Below, one piece after another: positions 30,846 through 39,112 of a stretch of 39,141 bases of DNA. Source of the DNA: Dehalococcoidia bacterium (GTDB taxonomy: Bacteria > Chloroflexota > Dehalococcoidia > UBA2979); contig JANQNP010000086.1 in the NCBI GenBank assembly GCA_028279505.1, positions 1 to 39,141 on the forward strand. The letters run 5' to 3'. Made by a program: the position numbers and the translations under genes. Each line of letters opens with the position of its first letter. Positions within the stretch are counted from its first letter, which is position 1. The notes below the pieces were generated by a model. The model saw nothing but the letters and a program-made list of their open reading frames with translations. It searched no databases and was not told the origin of the DNA.

Positions 30846-31535
30846 ATGAAGCGGTTGTTGGTCTTGTTGGCGCTGGGGGTGTTCCTGTTCGCCGCGTGCG
30901 GGGATTCCGAGGATGACGGCGACGACGCCACCTCAACGCCGGACGCGACGGCGACCGAGGCGGCGGCGGATCCGACCAGCGCGCCGACGGAGGAGGCCAC
31001 CGAGGAGCCGACGGCCGCCCCGACCGACGCACCCACCGAGGAGCCGGCAGCCGATGGGCCGGACGCGCGGCCGGCCACCACCGCTTCAGCGGCGCTGACG
31101 CAGTCGTATAACAGCGCTGCCGGTGGATCGTTCGACCCGGCGGTGATGGGGTTCGACGCCAATGACGTTGAGGCGCAGTGGTACCAGGCGGATGGGTTCT
31201 ACGTGGTCGTGTACGCGGGGCTCGACCTGGACGCGACCGGGCCGCTCTGCCCGGGCAACTCGATCCAGACGGCCGCCGGCTTCGAGTTCGTGAGCAACGC
31301 GCCAACCGAGGGCGCCGACTGTTCTTCGTTCCCGACGATCTCGTCGGACCCGGACGTGGGGCCGCTGGTCTGCCAGGGCGTCGTGTCCTACCGCACGGCG
31401 ATTCCGGCAACGACCGAGGGCGTCCTGTACGGAACGATCGAGCGACCGGTCGAGGGCGGGATCATGGGGATCACGGGCGTCACGCCCACGTCCGCGGGTG
31501 TACCGGAGATCGACATCTCGCTGCTGGGCTGCTGA
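30846..31535 (+). CDS. Lipoprotein with Thr/Pro/Glu-rich linker, unknown function
   Basis: The 229-residue product has a lipoprotein signal with lipobox FAAC ending at Cys18. An acidic linker of about 55 residues follows, rich in T, P, E and A, with short repeats of the APTEE/ATEEP kind. The C-terminal domain of about 150 residues has four or more Cys (for example PLCPGNS, GADCSSF, LVCQGVV, and the terminal Cys) that could form disulfides outside the cell. I do not recognise the domain. Two ATG-like starts overlap (ATGTGATGA, 30841-30849). ATG at 30846 suits the GAGGAG site, and a GTG one codon earlier is possible. A palindromic operator and a hairpin precede the gene, so its expression is probably controlled. 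Confidence 0.8.
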   Translation: MKRLLVLLALGVFLFAACGDSEDDGDDATSTPDATATEAAADPTSAPTEEATEEPTAAPTDAPTEEPAADGPDARPATTASAALTQSYNSAAGGSFDPAVMGFDANDVEAQWYQADGFYVVVYAGLDLDATGPLCPGNSIQTAAGFEFVSNAPTEGADCSSFPTISSDPDVGPLVCQGVVSYRTAIPATTEGVLYGTIERPVEGGIMGITGVTPTSAGVPEIDISLLGC

Positions 31536-31549
31536 GGTCGATCGACCTC
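31534..31549 (+). repeat. 16-bp perfect palindrome over the lipoprotein stop codon
   Basis: GAGGTCGA-TCGACCTC is self-complementary and overlaps the stop codon of the lipoprotein gene. It could be the base of a transcript-end structure together with the hairpin at 31579-31602, or a protein-binding site. Confidence 0.4.
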
Positions 31550-31578
31550 GACGGTCGATACGCCTCGATAGACGCACT

Positions 31579-31602
31579 CAGGCCCCGGGTGACCGGGGCC
31601 TG
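31579..31602 (+). terminator. Terminator hairpin after the lipoprotein gene
   Basis: CAGGCCCCGG and CCGGGGCCTG form a perfect 10-bp stem with a GTGA (GNRA) loop, followed by ATTCGTTT at 31603-31610. This is the closest thing in the window to a standard intrinsic terminator. Confidence 0.7.
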
Positions 31603-31944
31603 ATTCGTTTCGAGGATTGAGAATCTGGCGGAGCTTCGCCTCTGTGCCGATTCGGTCGTGCTGGCTCCTGTCCACCGCCTCATGCGGTCGAGCTGATGGC
31701 CATGCGTGTTCGAGGCGCTAGCTCCCTGGTTCGGTCGTCTTGCAGTACAAGGGCGGACTCCTTGTCGTTCAGCGCTTGGTGCGCGCTGGCGGGGAGCTGA
31801 TTTCGTGGAACAGGAGGTCCTCCTCTCGCCACGACGTGGGTCGATCGTACGGCTGCTCGACCTCGTGAGAGTGCGCACGAGTACGCGCGTCGTCTCCACG
31901 GTCCACTGCTGCCTCGCCTGGACCGGCGCGACCGTTGGCGGCCG
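31603..31944. other. About 340 bp without a supported gene
   Basis: The stretch lies between the lipoprotein terminator and the stop of the small minus-strand gene. Open frames here are short and lack family-like sequence. The composition is visibly less G+C-rich and the third-codon-position bias of neighbouring genes is missing. It could be a decayed gene, a small RNA or plain spacer; I see nothing that decides. Confidence 0.4.
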
Positions 31945-32214
31945 CTACGCTCTCTGGTCGCCGTCGCCGTGATCGAGGAGGGCGAGCCCGTGCTCGTAGA
32001 CGAGCATCAGCTCGTCGACCCACTCGCCGCGTCGGGGTAACCAGCTGTCGAGGCGTGCGCGGACCTCGGGGGTTGGCGGACGGTCGGGTTCCTCGAGGCT
32101 GGCGACGTGCTTCACGAAGCGGTAGTAGCGCTCCCAGTCGGCGTCGGTGCGCATGAAGCGGGACGGGCGGCCGCCGACGGCGAAGTCGAGCCAGGCGGCG
32201 GTGTGCTCGTCCAA
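31945..32214 (-). CDS. Small protein of unknown function downstream of the S9 peptidase
   Basis: The 89-residue product is polar and probably helical (ADWERYYRFVKHVASLEEPDR; DSWLPRRGEWVDELMLVYEHG). It has no signal or membrane segment. I do not recognise it. The start appears to be TTG at 32214, eight bases beyond the stop of the S9 peptidase gene, without a good ribosome site, so translational coupling is likely. The codon pattern fits the neighbouring genes, which supports it as real. Confidence 0.55.
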   Translation of the reverse strand: MDEHTAAWLDFAVGGRPSRFMRTDADWERYYRFVKHVASLEEPDRPPTPEVRARLDSWLPRRGEWVDELMLVYEHGLALLDHGDGDQRA

Positions 32215-32222
32215 CTCGCGCG

Positions 32223-34061
32223 TCAGTCCTGGCTGAGCAGGTGCTGGGTGCAGAAGGAGACGATGCGCTCGCCCATGTCGAGGCGGTGGGGGAGTTTCTG
32301 GATCCCGTGGCCTTCCTCGGGGTAGACGACGTACTCCACGATCCCCTCGTTGCGTCGGACGGTATCGACGATCTGTTCGGACTCCTCCTGCGGGACGCGG
32401 ACGTCGTGGTCACCCTGGATCACGAGCAGCGGGGTACGGATCCGGTCGGCCTTGTGGATCGGCGAGATCGTCTTGAGGAAGGCTGGGTCCTCGCCGTACT
32501 CGCGGGCCCGGTGCTTGCGGCGCCACGGGCCGGTGAACTTGAGGAACGTCTCAAAGTCTGCGATGCCGAACAGGTCGATCGCGGTACCCCACTTCTCGGG
32601 CGCCTCGGTGATCGCGGCTAACACCATGAAGCCGCCGTACGAGCCGCCCATGACGCCGATGCGGTCCGGGACGACCTCGCCGGTGCCGGCGAGCCAGTCA
32701 GTGGCCGCGATCAGGTCGCGGACGGAGTCCATCCGCAGCTCCACGTCGTCGGCGTGGCAGTACTCCTTACCGTAGCCGGTGGAGCCTCGGACGTTCGGGA
32801 CGAGGAGAGCGACGCCCTGCGTCAGCAAGTAGTGCGGCGCGGCGTACCGACCCCACAGCGCTGGCCGGCTCTGGCCCTCGGGCCCGCCATGCACGAGGAC
32901 CAGACACGGCACCTGCGCCCCCTCGGGCACGTCCGCCGGCCGGTAGTAGAACGCCGGGATCTCCCGCCCGTCGAAGGTCGGGTAGCGGATCAGCTCCGGC
33001 TCGGGAAGCGTGTCCACCTCGACGTTCCCGCTGGCGCTCGTCGAGAGCTGCATCGTCTCGCTGGCTCCGATCTCGGCCAGCCAGACGTTGGCGAGATGAC
33101 GGGGCCCTTCGAAGCCGAACACGAACGCGTCGCCGTCGCCGCGCCACTCCGGCGTCGCCACGATCCCGCGCGGCATCTCCGGCACGGCCAGCGCGTCGCC
33201 GATCCGCGCGTCTGCGGTCAGCTCATACGCCTCGAGGCGCGAGTACCCGTCCTCGTTGATCACCAGCAGCAGCCGCGACCCATCCTTCGAGGCGGTGGCC
33301 GCCTCGATGTCCCACTCGTAGGTGCAGAGGAACTCTCGTTCGCCGCTCGCCCCGTCGATCCGCTGCAGCCCGACGAAGTCGCGACCCTCGTCGCTCAGCG
33401 CGAGCACGGTCCCGTCGTCGGCCAGCCGCAGCGCGGCCCACTGCGCCGCACTCTCGGTCGTCGCATCGTGCGGAGTGATCGTCTGCGGTTCACCCGCGGC
33501 CGAACCGTCCGCGTTCAGCGCCAGTGCGAAGAGGTCGTTGTCGCCGGGAAGGTCGAGGTTGGGCCTCGATGTCAGGAGCGCGCTGCCGTCGGCGGCGAAC
33601 CGGCTCGCGCCGTTCATGCCGTCGTGCTGGTAGACGAGGTGTTCGGTGCCGGTGTCGACGTTGAGCACGTAGACGTCGAAGAACTGCTGCTCGCGTTTGT
33701 TCGAAGCGTAGGAGAGCAGCCGGCCGTCGTGCGACCAGGCACCGATGTTGTGGATCACCATCGGCGCGGAGGCGAGCGGCCTCGAGGTTGCCGAGTTCAG
33801 GTCCAGCAGGTGGAGCTGGAACTGCTCGTCGCCGCCGTCGTCGGCGATGTACAGGAGCTCGTCGTGCCCGGGGCGAGGTGCGAGGCCGTAGATCACGCCG
33901 CCGGTGTCGGTGAGCTGTTTCGCCTCGCTGCCGCCGCTGGCGACTCGATATGCCTGTGGGACGCCCGGGTGGTTCCAGCGGAACGCGACGTCGCCCGAGG
34001 CCAGGAAGTGCGGATCGAGGGCGGTCTCAAGCTTGATGAAGTCCTCGACGGTCGCAGCCAT
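32223..34061 (-). CDS. S9 family (prolyl oligopeptidase-type) serine peptidase
   Basis: The 612-residue protein has an N-terminal beta-propeller (residues about 20-350; repeats such as AWSHDGRLLSYASN and TASKDGSRLLLVIN) and a C-terminal alpha/beta-hydrolase domain (about 355-612). The catalytic triad is Ser474 in GVMGGSYGGF, Asp553 in GDHDVRVP and His585 in EEGHGIQ. This matches S9 acylaminoacyl-peptidase or dipeptidyl-peptidase-like enzymes, which cleave short peptides that can enter the propeller pore. No signal peptide is seen, so it is cytoplasmic. The ATG at 34061 has GGAGG eight bases upstream. Length is normal. It is followed by a small orphan gene after 8 bp. The neighbouring yvcK gene (169 bp upstream) is probably a separate transcript. 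Confidence 0.93.
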   Translation of the reverse strand: MAATVEDFIKLETALDPHFLASGDVAFRWNHPGVPQAYRVASGGSEAKQLTDTGGVIYGLAPRPGHDELLYIADDGGDEQFQLHLLDLNSATSRPLASAPMVIHNIGAWSHDGRLLSYASNKREQQFFDVYVLNVDTGTEHLVYQHDGMNGASRFAADGSALLTSRPNLDLPGDNDLFALALNADGSAAGEPQTITPHDATTESAAQWAALRLADDGTVLALSDEGRDFVGLQRIDGASGEREFLCTYEWDIEAATASKDGSRLLLVINEDGYSRLEAYELTADARIGDALAVPEMPRGIVATPEWRGDGDAFVFGFEGPRHLANVWLAEIGASETMQLSTSASGNVEVDTLPEPELIRYPTFDGREIPAFYYRPADVPEGAQVPCLVLVHGGPEGQSRPALWGRYAAPHYLLTQGVALLVPNVRGSTGYGKEYCHADDVELRMDSVRDLIAATDWLAGTGEVVPDRIGVMGGSYGGFMVLAAITEAPEKWGTAIDLFGIADFETFLKFTGPWRRKHRAREYGEDPAFLKTISPIHKADRIRTPLLVIQGDHDVRVPQEESEQIVDTVRRNEGIVEYVVYPEEGHGIQKLPHRLDMGERIVSFCTQHLLSQD

Positions 34062-34230
34062 GACGCCTCCGGGATCGCCGTCGCAGGGACGGCAGCGGGT
34101 GCGGGGATTATGGCGGAGCGATTCTCGGTCTGCCTGCGCGTAGTCGGCGACCGTCTCGCGGTGCGAAGAGCGAGCCCCGGTCAGACGCCGTGCCGAGCCG
34201 TCTCGAGAGCGACGAACGGGCGAGCGGCGG

Positions 34231-35553
34231 CTAGGAGGAGGTTGTGGTTACGGCCTCGGCAGCCTGCTCACGGAGATCGCGTTCGTAGTAGAGGCGCATG
34301 ACGGCGCTCGATAGGCGCTCACCGTCGTGCCGGTAGCGACGCTCGTGGTCGACGATGTCGAGCAAGATCAGGCGGGCGCCGCCGTAGTCAGCGTCGCCCG
34401 GGGCGACCACCGGGGTCGATCGCCACTCCTCGGGGAGTGGCTCCGAGGGCAGGTTGCTGTTCGCGAGGACCATCTGAACCACGTCCTCGCGCCCGACGTG
34501 GTGCTGGATGGCGGCGACGTGATCGGCGGCGGTGTAGCCGTCCGTCTCGCCGGCCTGCGTGGCGACGTTGCTGACATAGATGCGATGCGCCTTCGATTCG
34601 AAGAGCGCCCGACCGATCTCGGGCACGAGGAGGTTCGGCAGGATCGAGGTGTAGAGGCTGCCGGGTCCGATCACGATCAGGTCGGCTTCCAGGATCGCGC
34701 GGATCGCCTGCGGGTGGGCCGGGGCGTCCGCGGGCTCGATGAAGACCTCGACGGGTGGTTCGCCTGTTTCAGGGATCCGTGACTCGCCGCGGATCTCGCT
34801 GCCGTTGCGCAGCTTCGCGCCGAGCGTGACGTCCGCAAGCGAGGCGGGGACGATCTGGCCTCGGACGGCGAGGACCCGCGAGGTTTCCGCGATGCCGCGC
34901 TCCATCGAGCCGGTGACGTCGGCCATCGCCGTGATGAACAGGTTGCCGAACGAGTGGCCGCCGATCGCGTCACCTTCGCGATCCTCGAAGCGGTGCTGGA
35001 ACAGCTCGGTGACGAGCGGCTCGGCCTCGGCGAGGGCTGCGATGCAGTTGCGGATGTCGCCGGGCGGGATCACGTTGCGGTCGCGCCGGAGGCGGCCGCT
35101 GGAGCCGCCGTCGTCGGCGACCGTGACGATGGCGGTCAGGTTGCCCGTGTACTGCTTGAGGCCGCGTAGCAGGTTCGACAGTCCGGTTCCGCCGCCGATG
35201 GCGACGATCTTGGGACCGCGAGCGAGCGAGCGGCGCTGGTAGACGAGGTCGACGATGTCGGCCTCGGAGCTGCCGGGCACGAGTGCAGCGGCGAGTGAAC
35301 GGTTGAGTCGCCAGCCGGCGAACAGGGTCAGGCCGCCGGCGAGGCTGACGAAGAGCAGCCCGCGCCCCCAGCGGGGGATGAACTGGAGCGTGGCGTAGTA
35401 CGTCCACTCCGGGAACGTGTAGGTGAGGTAAAACTCGCGGAGAAGATAGGCGAAGCCGAGGCCCATGATCGCGACGGCGAGGACGAGCAGGATCAGCCAG
35501 CGCTTGATGTGCAGGCCGACGTACATCCATTTCGTGAGGCCGGATCGGCTCAC
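34231..35553 (-). CDS. yvcK: YvcK/CofD-like protein with N-terminal membrane anchor
   Basis: The C-terminal ~320 residues form a YvcK domain (gluconeogenesis factor, CofD superfamily), with GGGTGLSNLLRGLKQYTGN and VADDGGSSGRLRRD, which includes the nucleotide-sugar-binding loop. YvcK proteins affect cell shape, envelope synthesis and growth on gluconeogenic carbon, and bind UDP-sugars. Two membrane helices (LILLVLAVAIMGLGFAYLL and LLFVSLAGGLTLFAGW) precede it, so this copy is tied to the membrane; classical YvcK is soluble. Starts are possible at GTG 35580 or GTG 35553. The latter has AAGGGA upstream and is used here. A TTGACC-like -35 at 35609-35614 (minus strand) lies close enough that transcription may begin just before 35553. 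RapZ and WhiA homologues, often neighbours, are not in the window. Confidence 0.88.
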   Translation of the reverse strand: MSRSGLTKWMYVGLHIKRWLILLVLAVAIMGLGFAYLLREFYLTYTFPEWTYYATLQFIPRWGRGLLFVSLAGGLTLFAGWRLNRSLAAALVPGSSEADIVDLVYQRRSLARGPKIVAIGGGTGLSNLLRGLKQYTGNLTAIVTVADDGGSSGRLRRDRNVIPPGDIRNCIAALAEAEPLVTELFQHRFEDREGDAIGGHSFGNLFITAMADVTGSMERGIAETSRVLAVRGQIVPASLADVTLGAKLRNGSEIRGESRIPETGEPPVEVFIEPADAPAHPQAIRAILEADLIVIGPGSLYTSILPNLLVPEIGRALFESKAHRIYVSNVATQAGETDGYTAADHVAAIQHHVGREDVVQMVLANSNLPSEPLPEEWRSTPVVAPGDADYGGARLILLDIVDHERRYRHDGERLSSAVMRLYYERDLREQAAEAVTTTSS

Positions 35554-35728
35554 AGGGATCCCTTGTCTGAGGCCCGCCACGATCTATCCAATCGCTCGGC
35601 CCCGCGCTGGTCAACCCAGGCGTTATCCGTCGAACGCTCGAACCGAGCGTCGAGTTCCCAGAATCGCCGCCGAGGGCCGGTGAACTGTCGATTAGACATA
35701 AACGATTGCGACGCCATCGGCCTGCACG

Positions 35729-36211
35729 CTAGCCGCTCAACCGGTCGATCAATTTGTCGATCCCCGCGCGGTTCGACAGCACGTTGAAGCCATCGTGCGG
35801 GCTGGTCGCGTTCCAGCGTGTGAATTCGGCGTCGTTCAGGTGCTGCTCGCGATAGGCCTCAGGGGTGATCCAACGGCCATCGGAGTGCTCGTGGCTGAGG
35901 GTGATGTCGCCGTCCTCGCAATCGGCGACATAAGCGAACCTCAGGATGTCAGCGCCGTAGGCCTGGAGCGGGAACACGTCCAGGTACTCGACCGGGCCGG
36001 TCGGTGTGAGGCCGGACTCCTCGTGGAGTTCGCGGATCGCCGCGGTGAGCGGATCCTCGCCGGGGTCGACCATCCCGCCGGGGATGCTCCAGAAGCCGAC
36101 CATCGCGCCGCCGGCGCGTTCGAGGAAGGCGGCCTTGCCGTCACGGAGCGCGTAGACGCCGGCGGACAGCCGGTAGGTGCGCGGTTCGCTCCCCCACAGG
36201 TTGGTGGACAT
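35729..36211 (-). CDS. NUDIX hydrolase
   Basis: The 160-residue protein has a complete NUDIX box GX5EX7REX2EEXG at residues 46-67 (GMVDPGEDP, then REL-HEESG). It would hydrolyse a nucleoside diphosphate linked to another moiety, using Mg2+. The upstream WSIPGGMV and the later SDGRWITPEAY stretch are typical. The ATG at 36211 has GAGG about eight bases upstream. It lies 70 bp downstream of gatB with a terminator-like hairpin between, so it is probably transcribed separately. The substrate is not readable from the sequence; broad NDP-X housecleaning is plausible. Confidence 0.92.
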   Translation of the reverse strand: MSTNLWGSEPRTYRLSAGVYALRDGKAAFLERAGGAMVGFWSIPGGMVDPGEDPLTAAIRELHEESGLTPTGPVEYLDVFPLQAYGADILRFAYVADCEDGDITLSHEHSDGRWITPEAYREQHLNDAEFTRWNATSPHDGFNVLSNRAGIDKLIDRLSG

Positions 36212-36241
36212 CGCGGTCGCCTCGAGACGGGGAGTGGCGGG

Positions 36242-36268
36242 GAGGCCGGCACGCAGCGTACCGGCCTC
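36242..36268 (-). terminator. Hairpin between gatB and the NUDIX gene
   Basis: GAGGCCGG (36242-36249) and CCGGCCTC (36261-36268) form an 8-bp perfect stem with an 11-base loop, 14 bp after the gatB stop codon. It could terminate gatB transcription; there is no T-run. Confidence 0.5.
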
Positions 36269-36281
36269 GTCGTGAGACGGG

Positions 36282-37766
36282 CTAGGCGTCGAGCGCGGCC
36301 TTGATCATCTCCGCGGCGGAGTTCGGGTCCGTGCGGCCCCTGGTCTCGCGCATCACCTGGCCGACCAGGAATTTCACGGCGCTCTCCTTGCCACCTCGGT
36401 AGTCGTCGACGGCTTTGGGGTTCGCCTCGATCACCTGGGTGACGACCGCCTCGATCGCCCCGCTGTCGGTGACCTGTCTGAGGCCGCGCGCCTCGACGAT
36501 TGCCTCGGGGAGGTCGCCGCTCTCGAAGGCGAAGCCGAGCACGTCCTTCGCCGTGCTCGCGGTGATCGTCTTCGCCTCGACGAGTTGGACGAGCTGGGCG
36601 ACGTGCTCTGGCGAGATGCCGGTGTCGACCAACTCAGCGTCGGCGCGACCCAGCTCGTTGATGCGCCCGGCGACGTCGCCGATGAACCAGTGGGCGACGG
36701 CGCGCGCCTTCGAGGTGTCGCCCACCAGCGTGACCGCGGCCTCGTAGTCCTCGGCGCGCTGTCGCGACTCGGTGAGGGTGTGCGATTCGTCCTCAGTCAG
36801 GCCATGCTCCAAGACGAAGCGGGCGGCGCGAGCGCGCGGCAGCTCGGGGAGCGCGGCGCGGAGCTCGTCGACCATCGCTGGTTCGATGTGCAGCGGCGGC
36901 AGGTCGGGCTCCGGGAAGTAGCGGTAGTCGTGCGCCTCCTCCTTCGAGCGCTGGGAGGCGGTCTCGCCGGTCGCGTCGATGAAGCCGCGGGTCTCCTGGT
37001 CGACGGTGCCGCCGGCGTCGAGGATTTCGGCCTGGCGCTCGATCTCGAACTCGATCGCCCGTTGCACGGAGCGGAACGAGTTCATGTTCTTGACCTCGAC
37101 CTTCGCGCCGAACTCCTCGGCGCCGTGGAGGCGCAGCGACACGTTCGCATCGCAGCGGAAGGAGCCCTTCTCGAGATCGGCGTCGGAGACGCCCGCATAG
37201 CGGAACACCTGTCGCAGGTAGCGGAGGAAGGCGACCGCCTCGTCCGAGGAACGGAGGTCCGGCTTCGAGACGAGCTCCATCAGCGGCACGCCGGCGCGGT
37301 TGAAGTCGATTAGGGAGTAGTCCTCGGACCCGTCGTCACGGTGCAGCAGGCGACCGGTGTCCTCCTCGAGGTGGATCCGCTCGAGGCCAATCGTGCGCTT
37401 GCCGCGGTCGCGGGTGTCGACCTCGACGCTGCCTTCGAGGCAGAACGGCTGGTCGTACTGCGTGATCTGGTAGCCCTTCGGGAGGTCGGGATAGGGGTAG
37501 TTCTTGCGGTCGAACTTTGCGTACTCGGGGATCTCACAGCCGAGGGCAAGGCCGGCGAGGATCGTGTAGGCGACGGCCTGCTCGTTGATCACCGGCAGGG
37601 TCCCGGGCAGGCCGAGGGTGACCGGGTCGATGAGGGTGTTCGGCTCTCGGTCGAAGTAGTCGCGCGGGCAGTCGGAGAACATCTTTGACCTGGTGCGGAG
37701 CTGACAATGCACCTCGAGGCCGATGACGACCTCGTACTTCTCTGCGATCGCGGTGTCGGTCGTCAC
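36282..37766 (-). CDS. gatB: Aspartyl/glutamyl-tRNA(Asn/Gln) amidotransferase subunit B
   Basis: GatB is the kinase/amidotransfer subunit of GatCAB, which converts misacylated Glu-tRNA(Gln) or Asp-tRNA(Asn) to the correct amide. The 494-residue product opens with YEVVIGLEVHCQL, and contains DFNRAGVPLMELVSKPDL and FRCDANVSLR, all signature GatB stretches, then RYFPEPDLPPL. The C-terminal YqeY/tail domain (KAVDDYRGGKESAVKFLVG onward) is complete. The start is GTG at 37766, with GAGGAC upstream. The reading frame continues upstream, but the extra part is unlike GatB. Length is normal. gatA and gatC are not in the window. It is divergent from a lipoprotein gene. Confidence 0.95.
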   Translation of the reverse strand: MTTDTAIAEKYEVVIGLEVHCQLRTRSKMFSDCPRDYFDREPNTLIDPVTLGLPGTLPVINEQAVAYTILAGLALGCEIPEYAKFDRKNYPYPDLPKGYQITQYDQPFCLEGSVEVDTRDRGKRTIGLERIHLEEDTGRLLHRDDGSEDYSLIDFNRAGVPLMELVSKPDLRSSDEAVAFLRYLRQVFRYAGVSDADLEKGSFRCDANVSLRLHGAEEFGAKVEVKNMNSFRSVQRAIEFEIERQAEILDAGGTVDQETRGFIDATGETASQRSKEEAHDYRYFPEPDLPPLHIEPAMVDELRAALPELPRARAARFVLEHGLTEDESHTLTESRQRAEDYEAAVTLVGDTSKARAVAHWFIGDVAGRINELGRADAELVDTGISPEHVAQLVQLVEAKTITASTAKDVLGFAFESGDLPEAIVEARGLRQVTDSGAIEAVVTQVIEANPKAVDDYRGGKESAVKFLVGQVMRETRGRTDPNSAAEMIKAALDA

Positions 37767-37855
37767 GGGTGTCCTCGGAACTGGCGCGTTGGCGGCTGCG
37801 TTCAGTCTAGCGACCGTGCTCGTGAGGATCGCGTCGAGCGGGAGGCTGATCGGCG

Positions 37856-39112
37856 ATGAGGGTGGCAAGACTGCTCCTCGGCTGTGCGGTGCTCCTTGTG
37901 GCTGGAGCTTGCACAGGCGGAGATGACGCGAGTCCGACCGCGACGCCGGCGGGCTCGACCGCCACCGGCACAGTGGTTGCGTCGCCGAGCGCGACGCCGA
38001 CCCCGGTGATGCCGACCTCGACGGTCGTGGCGACGGCGACTCCGGTCGTGAGTGATCCGATCGCTGGGCTGTTCCGCGAGCCCCGGTTCGAGGAGCCCGA
38101 TGCCTCGGTTCAGCTGGAACCGAAGGTCTCGGGGCTCCCATCGCACGACGGACTCTCGACCGTGCTCTACGACATCGAGAACGGGACGGTGCGAGACCTT
38201 GGCTTCGGGATGCTGGGCACCTTCAGCACGGACAGCCGATACATGGCGTGGGCCGCGTTCGCCGACGATCGCAGCGAGCCGTCCACGCTGCGGGTGATCG
38301 ACGTCCAGAGTGGGGTCATCACGGACCTCGGGGAGGTCGACAGCGTCGCTCACTTCTCAGATGAGCGACACGTCAACGTTCGACCCGCCGGCGGCGGGCG
38401 ACTGGAACTCGTCGACGTCGAGACGGGTGAACGCAAGTCAAGTGATGCGATCGACGTGAAACGGTCTGAGTTGCGGTCAGATCACTTTCTCGGTGAGCGA
38501 CATGACATTGAGGGCAGTGGTGAGTATCTCTACCGCATCTTTGATCGCGAGACGACGGATCTGGTGCTGCGCGTTACGGCACTCGATGCCCGAATCGTGC
38601 CGGACGGCCAGCTCCTGCTGCTCGTCGATGCGGGGCTCGGTGTTGGCAATATCTTCCTCGTGGACCTCGACTCGCTCGAGGCGGAGTTCGTCGCGACGAC
38701 GCTGACCGAGCCATTCGCCCGCTCATCCATCCCGATCGCTGCGAGCGAAGACTACATCGTCTGGACTCCGAACTACTGCGACGGCGAGTACTACCAGAGC
38801 GTGGGGGACCCGTCGGTCTACGACCTCGAGCGTCGGCCAGGCAGCGAACCGGCGGTCGGCAACACGATGCTCTTTAATCGCGCGACCGGGATGCTCACTG
38901 AACTCGTTGACGAGCACCTCGTCATACTCAGTTTCACGCCGGATGGTCGGATGGTGGACGGCATCATCGGCGGGCTGGCACTGCTCGATCCGACCCTGCC
39001 GGCCTGGGACGTGGTGCTCCCAGAGGGGAGCACGCCGGTGCGCTGGTCACCGGACTACCGGTACGCAAGTCGCGGGGAGCAGCTCGGCCACGGCGGCTAC
39101 TGCCCGCCGTAG
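37856..39112 (+). CDS. Lipoprotein with probable beta-propeller, unknown function
   Basis: The 418-residue product has a lipobox (VAGAC, Cys19) and a Thr/Ser/Pro/Ala-rich linker of about 45 residues. The remaining ~350 residues have TolB-like propeller traits: STDSRYMAWAAFADDR, DVQSGVITDLGEVDSV and DGQLLLLVDAGLGVGNIFLV, with blades ending in 'VDLDS/VIDVQ'-type turns. A Cys pair (TPNYCDGEYY and the terminal GYCPP) may form a disulfide. I cannot assign a function; an extracellular binding role fits. The ATG at 37856 has GGGAGG about ten bases upstream. Base composition is lower in G+C than in most neighbours, which hints at more recent gain but is weak evidence. It is 90 bp from the divergent gatB. 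Confidence 0.78.
   Translation: MRVARLLLGCAVLLVAGACTGGDDASPTATPAGSTATGTVVASPSATPTPVMPTSTVVATATPVVSDPIAGLFREPRFEEPDASVQLEPKVSGLPSHDGLSTVLYDIENGTVRDLGFGMLGTFSTDSRYMAWAAFADDRSEPSTLRVIDVQSGVITDLGEVDSVAHFSDERHVNVRPAGGGRLELVDVETGERKSSDAIDVKRSELRSDHFLGERHDIEGSGEYLYRIFDRETTDLVLRVTALDARIVPDGQLLLLVDAGLGVGNIFLVDLDSLEAEFVATTLTEPFARSSIPIAASEDYIVWTPNYCDGEYYQSVGDPSVYDLERRPGSEPAVGNTMLFNRATGMLTELVDEHLVILSFTPDGRMVDGIIGGLALLDPTLPAWDVVLPEGSTPVRWSPDYRYASRGEQLGHGGYCPP

Noticed and set aside
31706..31972. 88-codon plus-strand frame in the 31603-31944 gap
   Set aside because: No ribosome site, no family-like sequence, and it runs into the end of the opposite-strand gene.
35581..35614. Sigma-70 promoter (TTGACC) for yvcK as a separate feature
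   Set aside because: The -35 is good, but no acceptable -10 is found at 16-18 bp; mentioned only under yvcK.
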